Source: Taxillus chinensis
Lineage: Eukaryota > Streptophyta > Magnoliopsida > Santalales > Loranthaceae
Direction of reading: 5' to 3'
Length of the DNA: 64,000 bases
Assembly (NCBI GenBank): GCA_023512835.1
Contig: CM042086.1
Location: 15,884,309-15,948,308 of the forward strand
Shown one piece after another: positions 10,404 through 22,651 of this stretch. The stretch's first letter is position 1. Every line of letters starts with the position of its first letter. The notes beneath the pieces are model-generated. The model worked only from the letters and a program-made list of their open reading frames with translations. It was not told where the DNA came from and did not search any database. The position numbers and the translations under genes are program-made.

Positions 10404-13400
10404 ATGTGCGCTGCTGCCATTACCATAACAACAAGCACCGCTCGGTTATGGCGGCTCTGCTCTATTTCGCTCACGCATATTTCTTCTCCAAGACGACCAG
10501 TTGGAACCCTAGCAGCTTTGTCCTCCAATACCACCAGCAGTCGCACCAATAGTAGCATGATGTTTTCTTCCGCCTCCAACCCCACCAACACCTTCCGCCA
10601 CACCCAAACCGCCCCTTTCGGTCGCCTTAATACAAGGTTCTCGCATCTCACCCTACCCTCAAATTGTGAATATATATATATATATATGTATGTATATCAA
10701 GAGAGAGATCTGACAAATTTGATGTGTTTTTGTTAATCCTGTAATGTGTTTGATGTGTTCATGTGCGTTGTGTGTTTTTTGTTGATCCTATAATGTTTAT
10801 AATGTGGCAGCGGAGGAGGTAGAGGAAGAGGTCGCGGCAGACGCCCTGGTGATGATGATAATATTGGGGCTCTTGGAAGACTCCTGTGAGCAATTTTTAT
10901 GTCTATTTTATTTTATCATGAAATTTCCAAACTGAACATATGATTTTTTTTTTAAAACCCTAATGTTTTTGTTCTTTACTCGAAGGAGTGATAGTGAGAA
11001 TTATGAATTGTATCCGCCTTTTTTTAGATTTGTGTGTGTGTGTGTATTTCAGCACACGAATTTTGCGTCACATGGCTCCTAAGTTGAACTTGAGTGTGCG
11101 TAGTGACGGATACGTCCAAGTTCAAGATTTACTCAAGCTGAATTTGAGGACATTTGCTGATGTCCCTTTAAATTCACACACCGAAGCTGATGTCAAAGAG
11201 GTTTGTGGGTTTCCCGAATAGTTTCTTATCCCTTGCTTAAATCTGTCTGTACTGTATAAGCCGTGCATGATGCTGTTTGATCAAATGATCAATTAGCTGA
11301 ATTGTGTTTATTTTAGTGATTTCGTGGCCATTTCTTTGGGAACCTCTGGTCATTTTCATTAAAGGAATTTTTAAAAAATAACTTTGCTTTATTTTTTCAG
11401 CATAAGCTTCTTGGCTAATTAATGCATGTGTTTAGGCTGTCAGAAGAGACAATAAGCAACGCTTTGGCCTCCTGGAAGAGAATGGACAGCTGTTGATACG
11501 TGCAAATCAAGGCCACTCAATAAAGGTAAGCCCTCTTCTATAGCCCTTCCACAGAATGTATTCTTTTCTGGGGTTTCACAAACTGCAATGACATTGATAT
11601 AATAGAATGAGTTTGTAAATTTATGCTTGTACCCATAACATGTTCCTGTTTTCGGCTGCCGACAACTGCTCACTGATAGCACTCTACTTTTATGTATGTG
11701 TTGTGCTCCACCTGGATTGTGGATTTTTTTAAAAAAAGTTACATTTATTAGGGGTAACAATTGATCAAAATGACTATCTGTATACATCAATGAATTTGTT
11801 TAGGCTTATGATAAAATTTTATTTCATCTCTGTCATTGAAATGTTTGAGAGTTACCTGCCAATTGCATAACATATGATTGCCTGGTGAAATTTAATATTA
11901 GTTTTTATGTAATATTGAATATTCACTCTTAAAATCATTCTCTTGTAATGTGTGTATGGAAATTATCTGCCCTGCCCACATGGCAAATTAAGTTCTTGAA
12001 CCCATGTACTTGATTATGAAATGCCCTACCACGTGATTTTTTATATAGCTGAGAAAACAAATCCCCTTAGGCCATAGTTCAGGTTATGGTCGTTATTTCC
12101 TTTTATCATATTGCTATCTGAGAGACATTGCCTGCAGTTACCATTTTATTTTATTTTTTGTGTTATCTATTCAGACGGTTGAAACTGAGAGTTTATTGAA
12201 ACCAATCCTCTCAGCTGATGAAATTCCAGGTAAACAAATTTTCAAGTAATAGCTCGGGAGACCCTTTTGGTTCACATATTGCAATTACCTTGCCTGAATC
12301 ACTATTATTTTTGTGATGGACAGTTTGTGTACATGGAACCTATAGGAGGAATCTGGAATCAATTTTGGAGGCTGGTCTAAAACGGATGAACAGACTGCAC
12401 GTTCACTTCTCATGTGGCCTGCCAAATGAAGGAGAGGTCATTAGTGGTAAACAGAATTCTTTGTGTGATATCTTTCCTTCGTTGTTGTTTTCTAAAACAA
12501 AATTATAATTCTTCTTCTTGCCTCAATATATTTATATCCTATTTCTACCCCTATCTGATTTAAAGTAGACAAGAAAATGGGGTTTGGGTATGAAAATATC
12601 TGCATAGAAGAGGATGTGATATGTATTATTATTAACTGCACTTTGAGTCTAGCAACTGAAGCATTTTCATAAGAATGTTATATCATTTGAATCCAAGTCT
12701 TAGTGTCTTACCCTTTCCTCCTTTTTTGCCGACCTTGAACATCCACATTGGTGTTTGAACAGGGGAATAGAAACCTTTAGTCTCCTGTGCATTTTGAGTT
12801 TCAAAATCAATTTGGAAATGAAAATAATCAGTATCTTCTCCGTATGATACAAACTTAGGTGTAATGATCCTTGAGTGTACCTCATGACTGTTCTCATGGC
12901 AGCTGTTTATTTCATATGCTTATGAAGTTCCTATTTAAAATTCATTTTAACTTCTAGGAGGCTGTTGGTTGGTATAAAGAATCTTGTGACTTTGGAAACG
13001 AATAGTTCATAAATTATATCAATTATAATCCAAGCATTAATTTTGATTCTTATGGTCCATCCAGTTGCAATTTATATAGTTTTTCCGAGTTCTGAGGGTT
13101 TACACGCTATTTGTCTTCTCTAGGTATGAGGCAGGATGTTAACGTTTTAATCTTCCTAAATGTTAAGAAAGCTTTAGAAGGTAATATGCCATACCCTATT
13201 TCCATTTCATTTCAGTATAACACTGTAGCTTTCACCGGCGACAATAAGAGGAAGAAATAAAACGTATTCATTTATTTTTCTTTACGGTACTAATATGTTT
13301 TTATTTTCTTCTCTTCTTTCGACTCAGAGGGAATGAAGTTGTACATATCAGACAACAAGGTGATTTTGACGGAGGGCTTTGATGGTGTTGTGCCGACCAA

Positions 13401-13479
13401 GTATTTCGAGAAACTAGAGTCGTGGCCACGTAGACAGCCCATACCCTTAGGCGTTGAACAAATGCTAGATGCAAAGTGA
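10404..13479 (+). CDS. TPT1: tRNA 2'-phosphotransferase (Tpt1/KptA family), 8 exons
   Basis: The enzyme transfers the splice-junction 2'-phosphate of ligated tRNA to NAD+, giving ADP-ribose 1'',2''-cyclic phosphate. Exons by GT-AG and frame: 10404-10636, 10811-10885, 11053-11200, 11436-11525, 12175-12229, 12324-12446, 13124-13180, 13328-13479, encoding 310 aa. Family blocks appear in order: RILRHMAPKLNL (R108, H109), LLIRANQGHS (R174), VCVHGTYRRNLESIL (H204), GLKRMNRLHVHFSCG, GMRQDVNVLIFL (R244), and a C-terminal SDNKVILTEGFDGVVP. R108/H109/R174/R244 fit the catalytic Arg-His-Arg-Arg set. The first about 77 residues are Ser/Thr-rich and resemble an organelle transit peptide, followed by an RGG-like GGGRGRGRGRR stretch. 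A second ATG pair at about 10557 could give a shorter form. No broken frame is seen. Confidence 0.92.
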
Positions 13480-14370
13480 AAAGACTACTGTTTATGGTAA
13501 CTGCAGTGATGGTATCTTGCAATTGGCTGGGGATGTGTATTATTGCCCTTTAGATGTATATGAAATTTAAGATTATCTTCTTTTTTACCTTCCTGTTTGC
13601 TTTGCTGAAGCCATAGATCTTGTGAATTTGTGATTAGCATGGATTAAGAATTCATTATCAAATCACTGTAAAAATTTTGTAGCCTAGAACGTGTTTTGCA
13701 AACCTAAAATTGTGCAGTGATATTACATAGCGATTTCCATGGCATTCGCGGAGAGAATTTGTAGAAGGAATGTGATAGGGATTGAAGACGTTGGAATTCA
13801 GATTCCTTGAGAATCATCCTTATATAATAAAAAACGCATTTAAATAAATACCCTATTAAGAGTAGTGCTTTCGCAAGGAAAGCAATTGTGAATGTAACCT
13901 CTGTGAGATGAGATCCCTTTAAAGTGATTCTCCAACGGTCACACCCTTGCCTCCTTACACGGCTTTGCACAAGTGTAGTTGTTTGTCTCGGATTTGGGTT
14001 TTTGGAGCTATGCGCAACTCTACTCTTTCGCCCTTCTAGTGTCGGTTAAATCTAGTTGCTGTCCCGGTGGTGGGGGCTTGTGTCACAGAGGAGAACCACC
14101 ATATTCCGATGGAGCGTTCAGGGGAAACGACATTCAATTTTTAGGCAGAACTAGCCAAAGTAATTAGAAGAATTAAACAGATATTCCCAGTCATGAAATA
14201 AAAGTGTTACCATCGAAAACCCAAGATACCATCCATTGTAATAATTAAAGATGTGGACAGGCCCGACAACTACAAATTCATCCAAGTGATAGCATCCGGT
14301 AACCCTGCCAACAATATCCTAAAGGTGGCCAAATTTATGGCATTCTCTCTATTGCTACATTGAATTTGGC
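13480..14370. other. TPT1 3' flank and unassigned DNA
   Basis: The TPT1 3'UTR probably ends before about 13690. A 62-codon ORF at 13979-14167 (+) lies in a slightly GC-richer patch, but its protein (MFVSDLGFWSYAQLYSF...) matches nothing I know and it has no visible gene context. Confidence 0.35.
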
Positions 14371-14375
14371 TATTA

Positions 14376-14442
14376 GAGCACTCATATATATTCTCAATTC
14401 TTTTAAATTTATAAATTTAAACTATTTTTAATGTGAGTGCTC
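14376..14442. mobile_element. Very short MITE derivative (67 bp)
   Basis: The sequence begins TTAGAGCACTCA and ends TGAGTGCTCTAA, a perfect 12-bp inverted repeat with the same GAGCACTC terminus as the family seen at 7233-7629, but with almost no interior. It looks like an internally deleted copy. Confidence 0.55.
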
Positions 14443-15800
14443 TAAAATTATATAGTTTAATAATTATATGAAATGAATAATAATTTTTAATATATTAAAA
14501 AATATTGTATAAATTATTATTATACGAAGAGAGCTAAATATATAATTTGTTCGTAAGAATAATTTCATTATTTTTTCCGGCGAGAATAAAATCAAATTAT
14601 TGTTTTACTAAAATAAAATAGCCAGAATTTTGTTTACTAAGTTATTAAATTACTATTTAATAAAAAAATGAGTAGTCAATTTTGGAAAAGTTGGTTATCA
14701 AGCTACATTTTGCTTAAAGAAAACCTAGGGCAACGCTCTTAGACTAGACTACTTACTGTAGCCCTCAAAATGTAATTTTTTACTAATTTGAATAGACAGT
14801 TGAACAAAAATACTTAAAAATTTTACTCTTCAAATTTTATAAAAAGTTATATTATTTAAATATCTAATTTGAATCTATGATTTGAAGTTATAAAAAATGA
14901 CTAGCAAAAATTTATAAAATAACTTTTATAAAAAAGTGAGTATTCTATGGCTCTAACTCCCTACCAAGTTTTAGCTAATATATTTCTAATTTAGATAGCT
15001 TATTCAATCGAATACTTTCAATTTAATATAAGATTTGATAGCATAAGCTAAAATTTTAATTACCACTTAAATTAAAATAATTTACACATTTATATTGTAT
15101 AGTTTCAAATTCTCTAAGACAAAAAAAATTAACTAAATTTCTTTATTTCAAATTAATAATACTAAGTTGAACATGTCAGAGAGCATGTTTGTTTTACAAT
15201 TTTTTGTTTTTATTTTCAAAATATGATAACTGTTTTCAAATACAGAAAACTAAAAATTAAAAATAAAAAAAAATTATTTTTTACTTTTTATGTCTCAAAA
15301 AATAAAAACAATCTTTTGTTATTTTCTATATTGTGTTTTCTGTACTTGAAAATAAATATCATATTTTGGAAAAAAAAAAAAAAATGAGCAAAACAAATAT
15401 GCCATTAATTTTTAATAATAATGAATACTATTTAGCCTAAATGTTCATTATACACAGGCAAAAAAAATTAAATTTATTATAATAAAAAAATTAAAATTTT
15501 GAAAACTTTTGATAAATGAATAATTATTTTTTCCAAGCTCATTATCTATACAATAAATTTTATATGCTATTTTTATATTCTATGGAATGTAGAAATACTA
15601 TTAAAAATAATAAAATTAAACATTTTTTATCATCAACATTTTATTAAAGTTATAATACGAAGGTATATTTAGAGGTTCATTACTTTTTAATATGGGAATT
15701 TTTTTAGAAAAAATGAAATAAAAACGGGCACCTGACTTGAGTATAAAATGAAAAGAGGTAGAAAAGACAAGGAAGATGGCAACATGAATGTAAATGTGAA

Positions 15801-16201
15801 GAGCAATAGTATTAATTTTTTTATATCAATCTATTTTTTTAATTTAAAATAAAAATAAAAATTCATAAAATCATTTCCACGGTAGAAGATCTATATTTAA
15901 CTTTCTCTATATGATTTATATAATATTTTCAAACGTATTGAGAAGCACTATTCACTCCCTATAAATATTAAATTACATATAAAAAATTCCTATTTCCTTC
16001 ATATTTCTCATAACTTTTACTTTTATTATATATTAAATTATAAAAAATTATTATTAAATAAAAATATAATATAAATTATTATTTTAATTATATAGAGAGT
16101 AATTAAGGGAATCTATTGTGATGTATATTTGTATAGGAAATAAAAAGTAATTTAAATATGTAAAATTAGGAAAAATTATAAGAAAATAGTTGTGAATGCC
16201 C
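15801..16201. mobile_element. Copy of the dispersed MITE family
   Basis: About 400 bp share the family body in order: TTCATAAAATCATTTCCAC, TATATTTAACTTTCTC, GAAGCACTATTCACT, ATTAAATTACATATAAAAA, TTTTACTTTTAT, GGAATCTATTGTGATGTATA and AAAAAGTAATTTAAA. It ends TGTGAATGCCCTAA. The terminal repeat is imperfect and the target duplication is not clear. Confidence 0.6.
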
Positions 16202-16423
16202 TAACAACATATATCTTATCGTTTTTTTAAATTTAAAAATTTAAATCACTTTTAAATTTTATATAAATAAACATCACAATGTATGTTTTAATTATTTTTA
16301 TATTATTAAAATAATATTTTTAATCTTACTTTAATGTTTATATTTCATACTTTTTATCATCTAATTATTACTTTTCAACTAATATTTTTATAATTTATAA
16401 TCAAAATAAATAAAATTTGTTAA

Positions 16424-16825
16424 GAAGACTAGTTATAGATTTCCTATAGAAATTTATTTTCCTATATTTAGAATTTTTTTAAAAAAAAGTCATAAAATCA
16501 TTCTCACAACAGATGTCTATATTTAACTTTCTCCATGAAATTTGTACATTATTTTTCAATGTATTAAGAAACACTATTCAATCTCTATAATTATTAAATT
16601 ATATATAAAAATTCTCTCACTCTCTTCACATTTCCCATAATATTTACTTTTATTTCATATTAAATAAAATATTATTTTAGATAAAATAATTAATATAAAT
16701 ATTACTTTAATGATGTAGAAGGTGATTTAAGGAATCTACTGTAATATATATTTGTATAAAAAAGTAAAAAATAATTTAAAACTATAATTTTAGGCAAACT
16801 TGTTGGAAGGCTTATGTGAGTGCTC
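16424..16825. mobile_element. Copy of the dispersed MITE family with TAA duplication
   Basis: The element is flanked by TAA at 16421-16423 and 16826-16828. It ends TTATGTGAGTGCTC; the left end GAAGACTAG is partly diverged. The interior matches the 7233-7629 copy closely (AGATTTCCTATAGAA, CACAACAGATGTCTATATTTAACTT, AAGAAACACTATTCA). No ORF is present. Confidence 0.7.
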
Positions 16826-17102
16826 TAATATATTTAAAAATACTATACAAATCTCATAAAAAATATAAAATACTTTTATAACTTAATTTTATTTTTCATA
16901 AATGCTCCAATAATAAATTGTAACGGGGAACCGTGAAAGATATTTGATTATGTAATGGGCCTCTAGAGACAAAAGATTATCTCTTCAATAACCCCACGGG
17001 AACCTTTTGAGGACAAAACGATTCCAATTTTAATCAAAACCACCAAACCAACCAAGGAGGCCATACATATAACCTCATTTTGTCTCCAACATTAATAGCA
17101 AA

Positions 17103-17400
17103 TTCCATATAGAAAGAAAAAATTTAAAAGTTAAAAAATTCCCTCTTATTTCTCAGTAATATTCATTCCTTATAACTATTAAATTATATATAAAAATTTT
17201 CTCTAATTTTTTTTTATGTTTTCTATAACTTTTACTTTTATTTTATATTAAATTATAAAAAATTAATATAAAAATATTATTTTAATTATATAGAAAATAA
17301 TTAAATGAATATATTTTAATTTATATTTATATAAGAAAACAAAAATAATTTAAATAAGTAAAAGTAAAAAAAAAATCTAATATGACTGCCGTAATACAAA
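17103..17400. mobile_element. Truncated copy of the dispersed MITE family
   Basis: The interior motifs TTCATTCCTTATAACTATTAAATTATATATAAAAATTTTCTC (middle of the family consensus), TTTTACTTTTATTTTATATT and AATAATTTAAATAAG are recognisable, but the termini are lost or strongly diverged. Confidence 0.5.
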
Positions 17401-18627
17401 CATTTCCCTAATACAAACAAAAATTCTATACTTGTAAGAATGGTTCCTTCAACAATTCTCGAAAGAAATCTTTCCACTGCTGTAAATATTAATTTTGAGA
17501 ACCATGATCGACTCAGGTTTTTCCTTAATTTAAACGAATGAGAACTACATTTTATAGAGACCATACCTGCCATCAGTTTGTCTTTCAGTTCAAAGCGGCA
17601 AAGTGCAACCGAAGTCACAAGCTAAACAAAGCCAGAGGTTCTTTCTAATTTGACTTACACAACGGAAAAAACAATTATAGGAGTCCCAGGAAGCATTCAC
17701 AATGGGTCTTTTACCAATACAAAACAACTTCAACACTACCAATATTTCCATAAAATGAACGACAGGGGAAAAAGGGGGAGATAGGAGATAGATTGTAGAT
17801 GATAGACTTACAATAATAGTCAATGTGTGGGAGAGAGAAACCAAAGGAATCAAAGCCACCAGTTTGAATATATTTTGTAAGACGAAAAAAATGTTCAAGC
17901 TATAAACCGACAAAAAGTTGCAAAGTCAGCAATATTTTGTAAAATATTCAACTTTCAATGATATCCAACAACCACATTAACACGCAAGAAAAATAAATTC
18001 TTGCCTAGTAAATACAATTATAATTTTATTTCCTGTTTTTCCCCGCATGGTAGAATTTTCAATTCTAAATTAGAATATTTGGACGAAGGAAGCACGCTGG
18101 ATCTAAAATAAGTAAATAGCAGAAACATATCACCAGCAAAACATTATAATCATACATAGCAAAATGAGGGAATGTCCCAAACCACATATTATGACACTTT
18201 AAGTGTAAAAATTACATGTGCAACTCATAATAATGTTTTTAAAAAAATACAACCAGACCAGTCTATTGTGCATTGTTTTATTGACATGCACAATGACAGT
18301 AAGTCCAACAATCAGCATCAGTAACGAATTCTACAATGCCAAAACTACAACAATTACATTCCCAAGATTCCAAGAAAAGGTAGCGAGAGAGAGCAGTTCT
18401 GCTTTCCTTTTGATACAGCTCAACTCAGGAACGCAAATAAAAAAAAGTCAGAACTACTCGACTCCTTCATCATAGGATACAAATTTCCCTATTTAGGGCC
18501 TCATGACGGTGTACGTAAAGAACACGGTTGGAAAAATAACAGGGACAGGGAGATTTATAAGAACAATCATAAGAATCAAAGTGAACATGAATTTGAACAA
18601 ATCCTACCACACAATGGCCAGAAGCTT
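17401..18627. other. Region downstream of the epimerase gene, no gene seen
   Basis: Part of this is probably the 3'UTR of the minus-strand epimerase gene. Reading it on the minus strand shows short ORFs (17316-17913) with no recognisable domain. Confidence 0.35.
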
Positions 18628-19929
18628 TTATGCAGAAGCGGTCTTATCCCCATCCTTGTAGTACTTGAGGTACCACCGGACAAAACTCTGCAAGCCTGTT
18701 TTAAGATCCGTTGTGGGCTTGTAGCCAAGCTCCCTCTGAGCCAAACTGATGTTCGCATGGGTGAACGGCACATCCCCATTACGTGGCATCTTCAGCATCA
18801 GTCTATTGGCCTTCACTTTTAGAAGCCTCTCCAGAGTACTCACGAGATCACTCACCGGCACAGGGGAAGTGTTCCCCAGATTAAAAACCCGCAACTGAGC
18901 CGGCCCTTTCTTCTTCCCACCGCTGCCCGTGCTCTTCTCAGCAGTGTCCAATGATGAGAGGCACCCCCTCACGATATCATCAATGAAGGTAAAATCACGG
19001 GCAACTGTCCCATGATTAGGACCTTCGAAAATGGGGATTGACTTCCCCTTCAAGATATCCCTCGTGAAGAAGAAATATGCCATGTCGGGCCTTCCCCACG
19101 GACCATAAACCGTGAAGAATCGCAAACCGGTGAGTGAAAGTCCGTGGATGTGGTTATAAGTGTGTGCAATCTCTTCACCAGCCTTCTTAGTGGCAGCATA
19201 GAGGCTAGCAGGCTGATCAGTCCTATCCATCTCAGAGAAGGGTACCTTAGTATTCAACCCATAAACCGAACTAGAAGACGCCCACACGATCGCTGGCTGT
19301 GGGTTCGCAGATTTACAAACCTCGAACAAATTAACAAGACCAGCAATATTACTATGAACATAGGAGAGCGGATTCTCCATAGCATACCTCACGCCGGCCT
19401 GGGCGGCCAAATGCATCACATGGGTGAATGCCACAACCTCAAACAGCTTCCTCAGCAGCGCCGCATCGTTGATGTCGCCCTCCACAATGAACACCCCGGA
19501 CCGTTCGAGGCGCGCCTGGCGAGCCCGCTTCAACGCAGGATCATAGTAGTCATTGAAATTGTCAACCCCCAGCACTCCATCGCCGCGGCCCTTGAGTGCG
19601 ATGGAGACGTGCGAGCCGACAAACCCGGCAGCGCCGGTGACGAGGACGGAGATCCCATCGCCCGACCGAACCCTAGCGGAGGACCGCACGCGCTCCTCCC
19701 ACTCGCGGCCGCCCCAACTGTTGGTCTGGAGGGACCGGCGCAAGGCATCCGAGTGCAGGGAGGAGGATGACGGAGATCGGAAGAAGCAGAAGAAGATGAA
19801 TCCGAGGAACACGAAGGACCAGAAAGTGAGTTTGCCAGGAGTCGATTGCCACCTCAATCGGTTCGTGTACGGAGACCTGTCCATCTTGAACTTCCCTGGT
19901 GTTGATGGGATGTTGTCAAGGTGAGACAT
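18628..19929 (-). CDS. GAE: UDP-D-glucuronate 4-epimerase (GAE)
   Basis: The 433-aa type II membrane protein converts UDP-glucuronate to UDP-galacturonate in the Golgi, supplying pectin synthesis. I chose the start MSHLDNIPSTPGKFKMDRS at 19929 because it matches the N-terminus of the plant family; an upstream in-frame ATG at 19974 adds 15 atypical residues. A short cytosolic segment with the PSTPGKFK motif is followed by one membrane span at about residues 34-50. The SDR core has the NAD-binding VTGAAGFVGSH (97-107), the SSSSVYG serine block near 218-224, and the catalytic YxxxK as Y244-K248 (SLYAATKKAGEE). The family-specific ARDFTFIDDIVRGCLSSLD and RFFTVYGPWGRPDMAYF blocks follow. It is intronless, as plant GAE genes typically are. 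Long frames on the opposite strand are shadows of its GC-rich third positions. Confidence 0.95.
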   Translation of the reverse strand: MSHLDNIPSTPGKFKMDRSPYTNRLRWQSTPGKLTFWSFVFLGFIFFCFFRSPSSSSLHSDALRRSLQTNSWGGREWEERVRSSARVRSGDGISVLVTGAAGFVGSHVSIALKGRGDGVLGVDNFNDYYDPALKRARQARLERSGVFIVEGDINDAALLRKLFEVVAFTHVMHLAAQAGVRYAMENPLSYVHSNIAGLVNLFEVCKSANPQPAIVWASSSSVYGLNTKVPFSEMDRTDQPASLYAATKKAGEEIAHTYNHIHGLSLTGLRFFTVYGPWGRPDMAYFFFTRDILKGKSIPIFEGPNHGTVARDFTFIDDIVRGCLSSLDTAEKSTGSGGKKKGPAQLRVFNLGNTSPVPVSDLVSTLERLLKVKANRLMLKMPRNGDVPFTHANISLAQRELGYKPTTDLKTGLQSFVRWYLKYYKDGDKTASA

Positions 19930-20375
19930 TTTCTCGGGAAAAATTCCTCCAACCCTAGGTTGAAAATGACCCAATTTTTTTTTTTTTCCCTTCCTTCCCC
20001 TTCTTCCTGCTCCGGCTGTTCTTCCCCAAATGTGGGTTTGGGGTTTTAAAATTAGGGTTTCAAGGGCTTACCATACATACTCTCTGAGTTTGATTGTTGG
20101 TTTGTTGTAGGCGTTTTTGGTTGATAAAAATCAAATGGGTTTTGGTCCGTTTTTCCCTCTTTTTGCTTCTTGAAATGGAATCTTATGGTACCTTGGAAGG
20201 TCTCGTTTGTGGGTGACCTTCTTTTGGCAACTCTGCAGGAGAAGGACGGATATTATTTGATGGGTTGCTGAAGAAATGATTGAGGGTTATACAGAGAGAG
20301 AGAGGGGGGAGGGAGGGAGAGAGAAAGAGGGGGGAATGAACGATGAATAATGATTAGAGGAATTTAAAATGTAAT

Positions 20376-20427
<52 letters not shown>

Positions 20428-20500
20428 AGTCAATGAAGCCCCAAAATGTGAGTTAAATAAAAGGGAATGGGGGGGGGGGGGGTAGGTAAATTCAACTGGT
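19930..20500 (-). promoter_or_regulatory. GAE 5' leader/promoter with GA repeat
   Basis: Upstream of the epimerase is purine-rich DNA on the plus strand, including GAGA-rich 20298-20330, a (GA)n run at 20380-20422 and a 12-base G run at about 20470-20482. On the gene's strand these read as CT repeats, a common feature of plant 5'UTRs and core promoters. No clear TATA box was identified. Confidence 0.45.
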
Positions 20501-21210
20501 TTGGATTTTTGAATTAAGGATAGGGTTTTTTTTTATTATTATTATCAACCATTTGATTTGAAACAACACGTTGAAAACAAGTTGTGAAGTTAGAATTCAC
20601 TTTAAAAGGAAACCGAAAAAGGGGACGGTGATGAATGGGTGGATGCTAGAAATGCACGAAAACCACCAAATCTACTGGCTGGGGGTTGTAGGCCCTTTTT
20701 TTGTATTGCCCTCTTTTTAAGTAAATTTGTGTTGGTGGCTGTTTATTTTGGGGGTTACACGTCAATTTTTAGGCGGCTGTTGAGATGTTTTTCCGTGTAA
20801 ATGTTTCCAAATTTTGTGGGGATTTCTTTTTTGGTTTTTCCAATTGAATTTGACTTTTGGCATTGCCATTTCAAAAAGTGTTTGTCTTTAAAAACAATTT
20901 GTTTTTTTTTTTTGCAAAAATATTAAATATACGGCAGGCGGTGTAGGCAGTGTAGTGGAGTAGATAAAATTATCTTAGTGGGTAGTAGGTTTATTTGTGT
21001 TGGTGTGATTATGTAATAATTATCCTGCCATTCTTTTAGACTTTTAGAAAATTCACCCGTGATTAGCTTTGCACAACCATGACTAAAGTTATAACGATTT
21101 TTACCGGCAGTAACAAACGCGTCAAACAATATGTTTAAAAGCACCATTATTACTAGGATTACAATCAAAAATAACATCGGCTCCGTAAATCATTTGATGC
21201 GATCAAAAAA

Positions 21211-21482
21211 AGAAAAGCCCCACCATGCAATTAAAAATTGGATATATTATTTAATTTGTTTTAAAAATTTAGATTATATATTTATTGTCATAGTAATTTA
21301 ACAATTGAAATTTGCATAAATGTAATTAAAATAAATAAAAAGATAAGTAAAAATATACTAAAAAATATTTTAATTATATTTGTGTAAAATCCAACTGCTA
21401 GATTACTATGAAATTTTACATTTAAACAAACTACAATAACACATCCAAAAATTAAAAAGCCGCATAGTGTGGCTTTTCCCAA
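21211..21482. mobile_element. Putative MITE with AAAAGCC...TGGCTTTT ends
   Basis: The left end AAAAGCCCCACCATGCAATT and the right end GCATAGTGTGGCTTTTCCC form an imperfect inverted repeat of roughly 20 bp around an AT-rich, ORF-free interior of about 270 bp. This is unrelated to the GAGCACTC family. I could not settle a target-site duplication. Confidence 0.4.
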
Positions 21483-22383
21483 CGCCATAGCGAACTCTAA
21501 CTCCATTTTGTCACGGGATTAGGGATTTCACATGTGCAGCACTCGGTTGCCCTAGTGGATGTTTCAAGTAAGCTATACCGATCGGGACTTACTTAAATTG
21601 GTTTCGCCCTACCTTGGACACATCATGAGAACGGCTCTAGTTTTCAACTAGTTTGTGTAGGGATATCCAAGTTTGCTCACTTTCTACGTAAAATACATCA
21701 ATTGGTGTATGTCATAAATAATATATTCTATAAAAGTATGATTGATCAAGAGATCAAGATGAAAAGAGTTTATTAACTCATGCAAAATCCTCATATGGCT
21801 GGAGATTCTTACAACCAATCATGACTAAAGAAAACTGACTATTAGTAAAATTATTGATTTTGAGTTTATCCATATGATTAATTAGTTGGTTAATTATTAT
21901 TTTTTTTGCCCAATTTGTAGGATTTAAAAGTAAACTTTATAGTTGGTTTAATATCATCGTTAGGAATGACTTATGATTGATAGGATTTTGAGCTCACTAA
22001 AATCTGATGTGGATAAAGGATTTGGTGAGAAGGCAAAAAATCATTTATATTTTTTTAATTTTACATCACGCGAGAATAAAATAAAATAAAATAAAATATA
22101 TTATTATTCTCTTAAATAAGTGAAGTGATAATTCATTATCTTAGGATAAATATTAAATTAAATAAGTTAAAGTTTATTACTCCCTCCGTAATATTAATTG
22201 ATTAAACTTTGCATAAGGAAATTAAAAAATGTTTGAATCGTGACACACGCGCGTCGTCCGTGGTTTGGTTAATAAAGGATTTCAATTTCAACGTATCAAA
22301 ATCAAAACAATTATCGTCGAAAATGCATGAAAACTTATTTATACACGACGCGAGCAATGCTACGTGTGTAACCAACCGGTGGG

Positions 22384-22620
22384 TTTATATGCTTTTAAAG
22401 AATTGTCACCCAAATTCTAAACCTTGTGCGCAAGGTTTGTGAATTATTTTTGTGAATTTACAGAGTAAAACAGAGAACACTTCGCATGCTGTAAAACGAG
22501 AAGGCATACGACTGTTCACAAACATACAACAAACTAAAACACTCCGGCACCACGCCGGCAGCACTAAAAAGATATCATCAGAAAAGGACGAGCCGAGGAC
22601 GACAAAACGTCTCATGAAAC

Positions 22621-22651
<31 letters not shown>

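Noticed and set aside
19144..19770. 208-codon ORF antisense to the epimerase gene
   Set aside because: It lies wholly within GAE, has no recognisable domain and reflects codon-position bias of the real gene.
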